DNA of 48,400 bases from Chara braunii (GCA_003427395.1 BFEA01000235.1:1369447-1417846), one strand, 5' to 3'. Counted from the stretch's first letter, positions 34,037 to 43,200 are shown. Translations and numbers: made by a program. The notes: generated by a model from the sequence alone, not told the origin.

Positions 34037-34476
34037 AAAAAAGAAAGATAATGAAGTCATCACCTGCCTGAACAGATCAAGGATACCCAGCCCTCCTTTG
34101 GATTCTGGTTGCATAACGATTCCCAAGAAAACACAAATTATATTTTTCAGAAAACTAGGGCCCTGACAGGGTTTCAGTTTGAAAATGTGTTTCAGTCACA
34201 ATTTTGTGAATGTTGTGTCGAAAGGAATTGTGAATGTATACAACCCAGCTTTAGGGTCAGGTGGGGATGTGTTGTATTCGAGGGATGCCTGAACTGGATT
34301 TAAAATCGTGACTGCACCCTAGTTACCCCTATATTTTTCGTCTATTGGTTGCCCAGCGATAAACAGTGTCCCCAAATGGTTTCTCTACTTTGTTGCTTGG
34401 TGTCCATAGTGTTGATTTGTATCTAATGGAGTTGCACGAACCATGTTGTTAATTGCTAAAGCCTGTCCAAAAATAG
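34037..34476 (-). pseudogene. LINE D fragment, interrupted by a MITE
   Basis: Minus strand. 34476-34330 encodes IFGQALAINNMVRATPLDTN, matching LFGRSLVINNVVLASIWYKS in LINE A. After the MITE at 34148-34329 it resumes with ESKGGLGILDLFRQVMTS (about 34110-34050), matching VRGGFGIIDPFLQTM in LINE A. It is cut again at 34036 by another MITE and on its 5' side at 34477 by a poly-A-tailed LINE 3' end. Only the thumb/connection part of the reverse transcriptase ORF survives. Confidence 0.7.
34148..34329. mobile_element. AGGGG-family MITE, copy b
   Basis: Ends CAGAAAACTAGGG on the left and GGGGTAACTAGGGTGCAGTC on the minus strand from the right. It is flanked by the perfect 9-bp duplication TATATTTTT (34139-34147 and 34330-34338). 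Internal sequence in inverse orientation resembles copy a (GAATACAACACA and CCCCAC words). It is inserted within the LINE D ORF and has no coding sequence. Confidence 0.85.
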
Positions 34477-34650
34477 TTTTTTTTTTTTTTCTTTTTTTCT
34501 TTTTTTCTTTTCTAAAGACAACAGGCCCGGAAATAGCTTGAGGTGCTGGTATGAGCACACGCCTCAAGCTTTCCCGGCCCGGGGAGGCTCCATCTATTGG
34601 TGGGGTGCTGCACCTGCTGGGAAATGGGCGAAGTGTCCCCTCTTACAGTT
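34477..34650 (-). repeat. LINE 3'-terminal module, copy C, with poly-A
   Basis: Minus strand: GGGGACACTTCGCCCATTTC, then CCAGCAGGTGCAGCACCCCA, then CCAATAGATGGAGCC. Next is a hairpin of GGGCCGGGAAAGCTTGAGG with CCTCAAGCTATTTCCGGGCC around a loop containing TGCTCATACCA, then a long A-rich tail (T-rich at 34477-34515). P1 of the core is eroded here. It is probably the 3' end of a heavily 5'-truncated LINE inserted in LINE D. I could not find the matching target-site duplication. Confidence 0.7.
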
Positions 34651-35502
34651 GACAAAACCATGTTACAGGATGTTTGATACAAGCCTTGCTCTCGCACCAC
34701 CCACTGCTGTGGTGCAAACCTACCCCGTGGGCTGGGGAGAGTTCCAGGTTTGGTTGGTGTTCCCCTGTACTATACATTGAGTAGCAAGAGGATGAGATAG
34801 AATATATACAAAAGAAGATTGAGAGAAGGAAAAAAAAAAAAAAAAAAAAGAGTTGAAATGGAGAATGCAGTCAGGAGTGCGTGGCAATCTTACACAAAAT
34901 TGACTTCATCATTTGAGATAGATTTACCATTGGCTGTATTAGCACGCTCTGCGTGTGTTTGTGTGTGTCACGCTCGTGGGCCAATTCCATGCTTGCCAGA
35001 GACTGACAACACTGTGCAGCAATCCATTCTGAGGAAAGAAACTCATTACGGTATGTAGTAGTTGTGGTAAATCTTCCCACAATGGATGGGGCAGTGTACT
35101 TTGCCCTGGACGCCTACAAAAAAAAGGAAAAAAGGAAAAGAATAAGAACAGTTGCATGCTGGGCTGAGGTCCCACTAGCAAAGAGGATTGGATTGAGCTC
35201 CTGGATCTGGAAGTATTTCATGCAAATATGCAGAAAAGCAGGTCAAGCTCGGTATTCTGCACCTTTGCACGAACGCGTCCAGATTCGGGCATTCAATCCA
35301 AATCGAATCCCCTTCGCTAATGGGACCTCGGCCCTGGAGGCACAATGCGTGAAAGGGACCGACTGGCTTGCTAGCTTGCAATCCTACATCAACAAGTGAA
35401 CATTCATTTGCACTTCCCGGTCTTTACAGAGAACGGAAGATCACAGTGGTGTGACAGGTGCGTGCATTGTTTGAACACTCTGCAATGACTACACCATACC
35501 TT
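34651..35502. other. No recognised gene; one zinc-knuckle-like motif
   Basis: At about 35056-35115 the plus strand encodes CSSCGKSSHNGWGSVLCPG, a C-x2-C-x4-H arrangement with a later Cys-Pro, vaguely like the C-terminal zinc motif of plant Mutator transposases. It lies in a frame closed by stops on both sides. A possible splice acceptor precedes it. The rest (A run at 34830-34849, TG-rich bit near 34955) shows nothing recognisable. Confidence 0.25.
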
Positions 35503-35584
35503 GGGCCTTGCTCCACTACTGATCAGATGCACAAAAGACAAAACATATGGCAGTGTATCTTCCAATGTTGTAGTGGAAGATTGA

Positions 35585-36161
35585 GGGCCTCGCCACACCT
35601 ATCCCGAAAACGGGAAAATGTTCGAGAGCGCTCTCGAACTCGGGAAATCGCGAAAAACGGTTGGAGAGGCCTCATCGCCGCACTGCGCTCTCGAAGGGGG
35701 CGCTCTCCACTGTGTCCGAACAGAACTGCGTTTTTCGAGAGTGCAATGTGGCGGTGCAAGGGCCTTGCTCCACTACTCACCAAATGTGCAAAATGAGAAT
35801 GAATCTTCTGCTAGACCATGGAAAGATACACCGCCATATTTTTTGTCTTTTGTGCATGTGCTGAGTAGTGGACTGAGGCCTCGGTTCGAGAGTCTCTCGA
35901 ACCAAACACGACAAAACGCTGGCTGCAGACGGTTGTCCGTCACGGCACACTCTCGAAATTTGGGCCAAAATCGGAGGTGCCTTCGACCACTCTCGAAAGT
36001 GGCAACTTTGCAGGCGGGGCAACGACCACAGTTCGCAAGCACTCCTGAAACCCACGTTCTGGCCACTCTCAAAATTTTTTCTGACACCGATTTTCGAGAG
36101 TTGGTATGGCGATGCGATTCCTCTCCAAATCGGTGTTTTCGGGATAGGTGTGGCGAGGCCC
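35585..36161. mobile_element. 577-bp non-autonomous DNA transposon with TTCGAGAG repeats
   Basis: Terminal inverted repeats of 27 bp, starting GGGCCTCGCCACACCTATCC at the left and, on the minus strand, identically at the right. It is flanked by a 3-bp duplication TGA (35582-35584 and 36162-36164). The interior holds about ten copies of TTCGAGAG or CTCTCGAA, some arranged as palindromes such as TTCGAGAGCGCTCTCGAA (35621-35638). No transposase ORF is present. A second MITE (35760-35880) sits inside it. The GGGCC ends and 3-bp duplication suggest a PIF/Harbinger- or CACTA-like superfamily, which is inference. Confidence 0.82.
35760..35880. mobile_element. GGGCCT-family MITE, copy b (121 bp)
   Basis: Starts GGGCCTTGCTCCACTACTC and ends GTAGTGGACTGAGGCC. 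The ends are inverted repeats (CCACTACTCASCA). It lies inside the 577-bp element. Flanking triplets (CAA and CGG) do not match, so its own target duplication is not visible. Confidence 0.75.
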
Positions 36162-36385
36162 TGATTCTCATTGTGCACATTTGGTGAGTAGTGGAGCTAG
36201 GACGTCGTTGTGGCTCAAGAACAAAACCAGTTGCAGGTGCTCAAGTCTTTTTTTTTTTTTTCTTTTGGATCTTTTCGGATTTATGCGTGTCATCGTTGCC
36301 CAGGGGTCATGCTGTATCGTTCCAGTTTAACAGATGTTCCAAAGGAGGAGGCGCTCAAGTGTAGGGGTGACGTGCTCATTCAAAA

Positions 36386-36580
36386 ACCACCAGTACGTTT
36401 CCCAGCCATTTTTTCCGGGCCGCAGTTTTGTAGGACATCCATCCAGGCAAAATGGGCCTCACATGCGGCCCCTTTTCCGTGGATGGATGTGCCGTGAAAC
36501 GGCGCCCCGGTACTTCCCGAGAGTTGCAGCAGCATGCACGCCGCGAGTCTGAAAAAATGGCTGGGAAACGTACTGGTGGT
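36386..36580. mobile_element. CAGTAC-family inverted-repeat element 1 (195 bp)
   Basis: A perfect 30-bp terminal inverted repeat: left 36386-36415 starts ACCACCAGTACGTTTCCCAG, and right 36551-36580 is its reverse complement. An inner inverted pair CATCCATCC / GGATGGATG lies within. No ORF and no clear target duplication. Confidence 0.8.
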
Positions 36581-36911
36581 ACCAGTACACACCATACATC
36601 GGCTGCGGCCCCTTTCAGAGCCCAAAATGCGATGCCGGAGCCAATGTTTTTTATCGGCAGCGTGCCGGCCCTGAACTTTTCGAACCAGGCGATGAGCTTC
36701 TTTTAGCAAGGCTGGGGCCATGTACTGGCGCTTTGAGCAGCCAGTACATTAGCCCAGCCATTTTTTGCCGGCCATGCTGTACGTTTTGCGGCTCAGGGCT
36801 TCCGGACCACAATGGCTGGCAGCACCAGACAAAAAGACGCCGGCCCTGCTTCGTCTTTTTTTGGCGCGCGGGGCGTTTCCAGGGATGGATAAAAAGTTGC
36901 CCAAGAGTATT
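36581..36911. mobile_element. CAGTAC-family elements 2 and 3 (diverged, adjacent)
   Basis: Element 2 spans roughly 36575-36734, from ACCAGTACACACCATAC to GGGGCCATGTACTGGCG. Element 3 spans roughly 36737-36911, from AGCAGCCAGTACATTAGCCC to CAAGAGTATTGGTGGTT. Ends of each are imperfect inverted repeats with the CAGTAC theme, and GCCCAGCCATTTTTT is shared with element 1. A GTACTGGC/GCCAGTAC palindrome sits at the boundary (36725-36750). Boundaries are approximate. Confidence 0.5.
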
Positions 36912-37104
36912 GGTGGTTTGAACCACCGGTACCTTTCCCTGCTTGAAAAACGAATGCCCGCCGGTTAACACGGGACTCGGGCAGGCCAGGGACTACGGGC
37001 GCAAGATGGCTGGTGGCACCAGCCAAAATGAGGCCTGCACAGGTACGGTTTTTTGGGGGGCGCAGGGCAGTTTTAGGCTCGGCATCAATAGCTGAGAAAG
37101 GTAC
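36912..37104 (-). mobile_element. CAGTAC-family element 4
   Basis: Starts AACCACCGGTACCTTTCCC and ends AGCTGAGAAAGGTACTG. On the minus strand the order CAGCTATTGATGCCGAGCCT, TTTTGGCTGG, GTTAAC, GGTACCGGTGGTT matches the plus-strand element at 44800-45002. It abuts element 3 head to head through GGTGGTTTGAACCACC. Confidence 0.65.
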
Positions 37105-37112
37105 TGTGTGTG

Positions 37113-37170
<58 letters not shown>
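37105..37170. repeat. TG microsatellite followed by a T run of about 45
   Basis: TG repeats at 37105-37127 run directly into a T homopolymer to about 37171. Confidence 0.9.
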
Positions 37171-37171
<1 letters not shown>

Positions 37172-37546
37172 CCGCCAGTGTTGGGAAATTAGGGAAAACT
37201 GGCAGTTTTCCCAAACTCCTGAAAATTCGGAGGTCGGGCCCGATGACGGCTGCCATTGATAAATCTGATCGGCGGTCGTCGTTTCGTTTCGACCATCCGA
37301 AAAGGTTGGAGGCCCACCCGAGGCCCGCTATTTTCCCACGCTGCAAAGGTACTAGTACCTCCGCCAGTGTTGGGAAATTAGGGGAAACTGGCAGTTTTCC
37401 CAAACTCCTGAAAATCCGGAGGCCGGGCCTGATGACGACTGCCATTGATAAATCTGATTGGCGGCGGTCGTTTCGTTTCGGCCATCCGAAGAGGTCGGAG
37501 GCCCACCCGAGGCCTGCTATTTTCCCACGCGGCAAAGGTACTAGTG
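37171..37546 (+). repeat. 189-bp tandem duplication
   Basis: TCCGCCAGTGTTGGGAAATT begins at 37171 and again at 37360. The copies are highly similar through to AAAGGTACTAGT. Each contains the near-perfect hairpin GGGAAAACTG-G-CAGTTTTCCC (one base altered in copy 2). The unit ends in AAGGTACTAGT, echoing the GGTAC ends of the neighbouring CAGTAC family, so it may be a doubled member of that group. Confidence 0.85.
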
Positions 37547-37735
37547 GTTCATGTTGTTGTAGAGGCCAGTCACTGAGTGCGCAATGATCACGTGGACCAG
37601 TAGGCCGTGGGTGTCCTGGAATATGAGAGCACCTCCCATCCCATCCTCACATCAATACTCCTAGCACAGCCCCTATCCCACTATCCTACCTCAGTGTGAC
37701 CAGCACTCAGGACCATTGAGCATGGCGGTGGCAAC
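37547..37735 (-). repeat. SINE-like family, diverged copy d
   Basis: Shares TGTTGTAGAGGCCAGTCAC at the left, and TATCCTACCTCAGTGTGACCAG then CACTCAGGACCATT, with the better copies at 43475-45690. It is truncated at the right. No poly-T precedes it directly. Confidence 0.45.
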
Positions 37736-38595
37736 TTGCATGAAATGGCGGACGGAGGGGGGCGCAGCGCTGCGCCCCATATCGACATCGCGTTTTCACG
37801 GCGAGACTGGTACCTTTCGGAGGTTGACGCACTGCTATACACGATGATACTTGGATGGTAGTTGCGTGGGATAAGGGTGGTTGTGCCTTGGCGACGGTGG
37901 TACGTTTCTACCTTCTCTACCGCTATGTGAGGAGAGGGACATGCGATAAGACGGGGAGGAGTGGGTTTGGTGCTGCTTTCGTTTCCTGGGAGTATTGTCC
38001 TTAGGTCTACTCTTGGTGAAGATTCTAACGGCGGGCTACGAGAGATGGCGGATTGAATAGGTTTCTGCCACCATGGATGTTCTTTCTCCCTCCGGACTGC
38101 CAGCGAGGGGTCCTCGACAGGCTCAACTGTTTGGGCTCGCTACGTGGCTGTGTTGTGGTAAGTGTTGGCCACGGTCCGACAATCTTCATCGTTCAACTTT
38201 TTGGTTAGATGTGATGCAGGCCACGAGCAGCTGAGATGCTTTTCAAGCCGATGAAGGAGGAGGTGGAGGTTCGGAGAGAGAGAGGACATGACATGTGCGG
38301 GGGTTGGGAACTAGGGTTGGTAAGGAATTATGTAGATTGTCCGCTGTTTTTCCTAAGTGACAAGACTGATGGTTGAGGTGCTGATTTCCTTCTGATTACA
38401 AGCCTATAAAATCCCTACTGAGTGCTTATTTTTCTGTCCTAAAACATGATCTGGATTTTTCTGACGATGATGCATTCTGATGCTAGCGCGACCGGGAAAT
38501 TTTCTCATAGGTTGTTTTTGAATGATTTCCTTTTTATGTTTGTACTTTGTTTAAAAACTGATTCATGAGATCTTAGGTGGTTTCTGGATGTAATT
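37736..38595. other. No gene; one perfect 20-bp palindrome
   Basis: GGGGCGCAGCGCTGCGCCCC at 37759-37778 is a perfect palindrome. Otherwise GT-rich single-copy-looking sequence without a convincing frame. Confidence 0.35.
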
Positions 38596-38730
38596 GATCC
38601 CTAATCTGAAATTCGTTTTTTCTGTTCTGAGCAAGATCCCTAATCTGAAATTCCGATTTTCTTAGCAGGATTCTTAATCTTAAATTCGTATTTTTTTAGC
38701 AAGATTCCTAATCTGAAATTCGTAAATCAG
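38596..38730 (+). repeat. Tandem repeat of 34-39 bp, four copies
   Basis: GATCCCTAATCTGAAATTCG and close variants start at 38596, 38635, 38669 and 38703, separated by T-rich spacers ending in AGCA(A/G). Confidence 0.75.
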
Positions 38731-39907
38731 AGTTTTGCTCTGATCCCAATTAATGATTACTCAATTTTGAATTACAAAGGGTTACAAGTTGATTCCCTCA
38801 AAGTGGAACTGATGTCCTACGCTTATCCATCTTTGATCTAATCCTAAATCTGACGTAATTCTCCATATTTGTGCGCATAAGTTTGGGCTCTTATTTTTTG
38901 AATTCGATATTTGATGTCACTTGTTTGAAGGATTTTCAAAAAATTGGTTACAATCGAGTCTCCAACTGTGATATTGTAGGATTTGGGCTCATAGGTGCTG
39001 ATTGAATTATCTCCTTCAGGGTTGGAGCCCCTCCCTGCGAAAGTTATACAAGGTGGGAGGTGTGACCCTTGAGAGGGTAGGGGGGGTATTGTGGGTTTTG
39101 TTCTTCTTTGGGTCAGACTGATCTGGGTCGGATCAGCCACGGCAGTTGGGAGGGAGGGCAAGGGGCCGTGCTGTTTTCAGCAAGATAAGAGGTCGAGAGG
39201 TGTTTCACTTGGAGGGGGTGGGACACGAGGGAAGGCGGATCTTCAGCTCTGCGGGGGCATGTTATAAGGGGTATTGCATGCTGCTGAGGGAGCAGGAGTG
39301 AATTAGGGGGCTGTTCTGAACTGGGGTTGGGAGGTGAGGGGGCGCCTTCCGGCGGAGGCAGCGAAAGGACACGAGCTTTTTTTTTCGGGGGGGAGGTGTA
39401 AGCCGCTCAGTTTCTTGTGAGTTTTTTTACATCCAGCTGAGACGTGAATAGGCGCAGGAATTTCCATGGGGAAGGAAGTAGTTCCCTCCCGTCTTCTCTC
39501 TCCCTGTGGGAATAATAGGCGTTGACTGCATTTTTAGGTTATGATGCCTGTGTGTGTATCTGTGTTCTTTGAATTCTTTTTTATTTTTGAGATTTTATCT
39601 GGAAAAATCGTCATAATTTTGGTGCTGGTTGCAGTGGATTGTGTTTGCGGCGATGGTTGGAGATAATGCGCTCTGTGGCGAAGAAGCTAGCCGGTAGGGC
39701 TAAAATAGGGTATAGCAGCGGTGGAGATGGTGGCTCTACCTCAGTAAGTCTTGCCGTAGTAAGGTTGAGAAGGCTTTTGTTGGATGTTTGCAGCCAGTGC
39801 TTGAAAGAGTGGATGGTGGGAACTATAGTCATGGCAATGATTGGTGGCTTGTCTGGTATCTGTTGATGTTTTTGGTCCCAGTGGTTTGCGAATGGACGAG
39901 GTCAGAA
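38731..39907. other. No recognisable gene or element
   Basis: G-rich to AT-rich sequence. The best plus frame (39639-39866) has no recognisable domain. Confidence 0.3.
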
Positions 39908-40580
39908 CGACGTTGGTCAGTGCTGGGGCTTGGTCGCACTGCCCTGTAACCCGAGCGGTACGGGAACATGAGACCTGGTAGAGAGATCTGGGGAGTTGTC
40001 GAGGGTGGAAGACACTCTAGTGTCTTTTGGCGAACTGATACTTAGTCGATGCTGGTCGGAGCCAGGGCAGGTCGCTTTGCCCTGTAACCTAGCAGGTGGG
40101 GGGATTTTTGGGGTGGGTCGTGTCACTCTGTAACCTAGCAGTTGGGGGTGGGAGGCCTGGTAGAGATTGGGTATCGGGGTATAGGAGAGAGGCAGATAGG
40201 GTTGAGTTGTTGATAGTCGCTAAAGGAAGGTGGTTTTTTGTCCGAATATTTCCGTGAGCAAATCTTAGAAAATCGTGGTCTTACGAATGATTTGTGATTT
40301 TGGGGACCCCTAGCAACTCATTTTAGGAGGCTTCATTGCTGTTATACTCAATGATATGCGGCTGTCCGATGCCCGAACGACGCTGGCTGGTACTGGGATG
40401 TTGCCCTGTAACCTGCTGATGCAGGAGTGTGAGGCCTGGTAGAGGGATCTGGGAATGCTTTGGTGTGGGCATTTCAAGGGACAACTAAGGGTTACTGCTG
40501 GGATGACGCTGGTCGGAGCTGGGGTGAGTTGTGTTGCCCTGTAACCCGAGCGGGTGGGGGTGTGAGACCTGGAAGAGCTC
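39908..40580 (+). repeat. Interspersed repeat unit with GCCCTGTAACC core, about five partial copies
   Basis: The pattern GCTGGTCGGAGCTGGGG, then TTGCCCTGTAACCYRGC, then GGGGGTGTGAGRCCTGGTAG, then AGATCTGGG recurs starting near 39908, 40048 (with an extra partial CTGTAACC unit at about 40127), 40377 and 40502. Spacing is irregular (about 125-330 bp), so this is a broken-up tandem array or repeated local insertions. Confidence 0.6.
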
Positions 40581-40937
40581 GGCAGGGAGTAAGACAGTGT
40601 TGGAGAATTTTAGAAGGATTTGCTAGGGATTCCGAGGGTTTTGAGCATTTATAGGACCTTTGTGATGACGATTTTTGCTTCTAAAACTCCAGAATTTTCT
40701 TAGCCAAAGTCGGGTAATGGCCCCGGTAGCTTAAAAAAAGAGGGGTTCCTTTAGTCCCTTTGTGGAGCTTAGAAGGAAACTTCTCATATTTTTTCAGACT
40801 TTTTCTTAACTTTAGCCTAGCTTCTGGGTTTCTTCAGCTAATAGGCTAGTAATTTCTCATGATCGTATTTTTCAGACAAAGCCGGGTTGAAGTCCTGGTA
40901 TCTCAAAAAAACAATTCGCATATGTGCTCTCAAATTC
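40581..40937. other. No recognisable gene or element
   Basis: AT-rich sequence. A similar phrase occurs near 40708-40760 and near 40870-40910 (AAAGTCGGGT...CCCCGGTAGCTTAAAAAAA versus AAAGCCGGGTTGAAGTCCTG and TATCTCAAAAAAA), hinting at a short local duplication. Confidence 0.3.
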
Positions 40938-41026
40938 CAAATGGGACGCTGGGCCCGGTTCCCAGCACATGCGGTTCCCCACGAATAGATTGGGGCATTG
41001 TCCCATTATTAATAATAATAAAAAAA
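40938..41026 (+). repeat. LINE 3'-terminal module, copy E, short, with A-rich tail
   Basis: AAATGGGACGCTGGGCCCGG, then TTCCCAGCACATGCGGTTCC, then CCACGAATAGATTGGGGC, then ATTGTCCC and an ATAATAATAATAAAAAAA tail. P1 reads GCTGGG/CCCAGC here versus GCTGGA/TCCAGC in copy D, a paired change. The variable hairpin is absent, as in copy A. Confidence 0.6.
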
Positions 41027-41215
41027 GCACTCAGGACCATTACCCTACCAACGGGCAGGTAACTTGGACCGAACAGCAGTGATAGGCAGCAGGGCTGATA
41101 GGTTGCCCAGCCCTGGTGGAAGCGGAATCGAACGAGCCTTGTCGAATGGGAATTTCGGACGCCAGGCCCAGACAATCTACTACAGGCCATAAGAGACTCT
41201 AGGCCCTAGGTTCAG
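41027..41215 (-). repeat. SINE-like family, diverged copy e
   Basis: Shares GCACTCAGGACCATTACCCT, CAGCCCTGGTGGAAGC, GAGCCTTGTCGAATGGG and CTACTACAGGCC with copies a-c. On the minus strand it retains GCTCGTTCGATTCCGC, a good pol III B box, supporting tRNA ancestry of the family. It directly abuts the A-rich tail of LINE module copy E. Confidence 0.5.
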
Positions 41216-41459
41216 ACAGAGTAGCACCCATTGAAGCAGTCTTACCATCCTTCCCATAGCTTACCCAAGGCCAGGCAGAACTCGGACTGGCCTGAGCGAC
41301 TTATACCCCTACCCTTACCCTAGGGTCTAAGCCTTATATAGCCACCAGACAGTTCTATCCGAATATCAGTAGGAACTCCCGCGGCCCTTACCTGTACCTA
41401 CTGCAGATATTAGACCCCACCCAGTGACTAGACCCCCCCGGTGTGATAGTTGTGTAGTT

Positions 41460-41660
41460 TGCAATCTATGTGTATACCCGAAGGCTATGCATGCTCCGTT
41501 TATCTATGTATCAAGATGGACAGACAGCACCATGTGTGGAAACTTGTGTATGTAGCTTGTAGGCCATGTATAATTCACAAGCTATGCATATGCCCGAAGG
41601 CTGTGTGCGCTCTGTGAATCAATGTATTGAGAGATGTATCGGCAGCATCATGTGTATATA
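41460..41660 (+). repeat. Diverged two-copy repeat, period about 116 bp
   Basis: CTATGTGTATACCCGAAGGC at about 41465 recurs as CTATGCATATGCCCGAAGGC at about 41581. The similarity extends to AGACAGCACCATGTGTGG and CGGCAGCATCATGTGTA. Confidence 0.6.
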
Positions 41661-41702
41661 TCGAAGAGAGAACGGGGTAAGCTGGACAAGGACCCCCCCA
41701 AG

Positions 41703-41767
41703 GTCTGAACCAAGCTTGCACCCGTGACCTTGTAACATATACTCGAATGACTCTACCATGTGAACAA
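41703..41767 (-). other. tRNA-like sequence (weak)
   Basis: Minus strand: TGTTCACATGGTAGAGTCAT, then TCGAGTATATGTTACAAGG, then TCACGGGTGCAAGC. GGTAGAGTC resembles an A box/D arm and CGGGTGCAAGC a weakened B box. No acceptor stem is evident. It adjoins a foldback element and may be part of a SINE. Confidence 0.3.
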
Positions 41768-41878
41768 CTACCGTCTTCACCCGAATATAACGCCTGGTCA
41801 TTATAGCTGTATTTGGGGCATTTTTCACTCCAGATGCAGCGATAATGACCGGGCGCTCTATTCGGGTGAAGACGGTAG
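41768..41878. repeat. 111-bp foldback element
   Basis: The left arm begins CTACCGTCTTCACCCGAATA and runs to about 41811 (CGCCTGGTCATTATAGCTG). The right arm begins CAGCGATAATGACCGGGCG and ends TATTCGGGTGAAGACGGTAG. The arms pair over about 43 bp with a few mismatches around a 25-nt loop. No coding. Confidence 0.75.
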
Positions 41879-42101
41879 CGGAAATGGCACGAACGTGTGA
41901 TATGCCAGACTGGGGAGATCAACAGAACACCCAAGACCAACACTCCCAAGCAACCCATGTGGAACCCAGAACCAACATACAACACCATGAACAACCCTTG
42001 GGTGGTGCGCAGGCAGTGTCTGTAATAGTACCATGCGTCAGCCCAAGGGGAGTGTATGTCCAGCCGTGCGTCAATCTAACACCCTGCCAGTGTCCATGCA
42101 C

Positions 42102-42183
42102 AAGGTAGCAATTGAGTTTTGAACCCGCAACCTCATACCACAACGTGCGTTTCCAACTGGTGCTCTAACCACTGAGGACTGAT
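42102..42183 (-). other. tRNA-like pseudogene or SINE head
   Basis: Minus strand: GTCCTCAGTGGTTAGAGCAC, then CAGTTGGAAACGCACGTTG, then TGGTATGAGGTTGCGGGTTC and AAAACTC. CAGTGGTTAGAGCA is a good D arm/A box, and GCGGGTTCAAAACTC matches a B box about 40 nt later. The acceptor stem does not close, so it is not called as a working tRNA. Confidence 0.45.
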
Positions 42184-42539
42184 GGCCAGCTGAATGATAT
42201 TTCCTGTTGGCATGGTCGCTGATGCTACCGGCTGTCTGTCCCCTAGCCGGTATCGCCCACCTGCAGGTCAGGAGCAACCCCCGCATGTTCTCTCGTGAAC
42301 ACGGTTCTGGCTGCTACGGGGTTCCCCGTACGCCTACAATTAGGCGTGGTGGTAGGTAGGTAGTGTGAGGTGAAATTGAGAGAAGAAAATATATATATAT
42401 ATATATCTATTTCTTTCTCTTTTTTTTTTTTTTTTTGGAATGATATTTCTTTCAGGACAGGGTATGACGAAAGAAAACCTGCTGTGCAGCTCTGACCAAG
42501 TGCATGCTGATTCTAGCTACGGGTCTCCCCAGAGAGAAT
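42184..42539. other. No gene; short TA and T runs
   Basis: TA repeats at about 42388-42406 and a T run at about 42420-42436. Nothing else was recognised. Confidence 0.35.
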
Positions 42540-42657
42540 GGGCCTGGATCCACTACTCACCAAATTGCAGAATCAAAATGAATCTTCTTGAAGAACATGG
42601 GGAGATACACCAACATATCTTGTGTCTTTTGAGCATGTGGTAAGTGGAGCGAGGCCC
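42540..42657. mobile_element. GGGCCT-family MITE, copy c (118 bp)
   Basis: Starts GGGCCTGGATCCACTACTC and ends AAGTGGAGCGAGGCCC, with inverted termini. It is flanked by AAT on both sides (42537-42539 and 42658-42660), a 3-bp target duplication. The interior matches copy b (AATGAATCTTCT, GGAGATACACC, TTGTGTCTTTTGAGCATGTG). Confidence 0.85.
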
Positions 42658-42660
42658 AAT

Positions 42661-43200
42661 ATCCCACAGAATATACCCTGCTGACAAAGGGGCAATTTGG
42701 GCAGTAGCGCTCGCCGAATTTTAAACAGTGTTCCAGCCGTTTTTTTAAAATATAATAATAATAATTATTATTTTTTTTTTTTTTTTTATTCAGATGTAGC
42801 TTGTGCACCTATCTACCAGAAACTTCCACGACTCCATGTACATTATGACTAGGATGCCATCTGTACAGAGATCATGAACATGTCTGCCCAATGACGTCCA
42901 TGTACATTCTGACAGACTGCTGGGATGAAACTTCAAAATACTTCCGGGGAGAAGTTTTGTTTCATTGTTGTCTCATCTACGACGACGATTTGGTGACATG
43001 AAATGTGGGGCCCTGCTAACACTGTGGCCCCTTTAAGTGGTCCCCACCTGGTGACACTGAATGCTTGTATCTTCTAATGCCAAATGGGTCAGTGGAATGT
43101 TATTTTTTTCCTGCTGACAAAATGAAAATGGTCACACTGTCACACTTACGGATATTCCCCTACAGACGAACAGGTCACATAGAATATTACTATTATTTTA
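42661..43200. other. No recognisable gene or element
   Basis: A TAATAATAATTATTATT segment with a T run at about 42750-42788, then unremarkable sequence. Confidence 0.35.

Larger units (their letters stand above)
35503..36204. mobile_element. GGGCCT-family MITE, copy a, split by a 577-bp element
   Basis: Left part 35503-35584 starts GGGCCTTGCTCCACTACT. Right part 36165-36204 ends GAGTAGTGGAGCTAGGACG. Joining the parts through one TGA gives GAAGATTGATTCTCATTGTG, which aligns with GAAGATTCATTCTCATTTTG in copy b (minus strand). About 120 bp in uninterrupted form. Confidence 0.8.
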
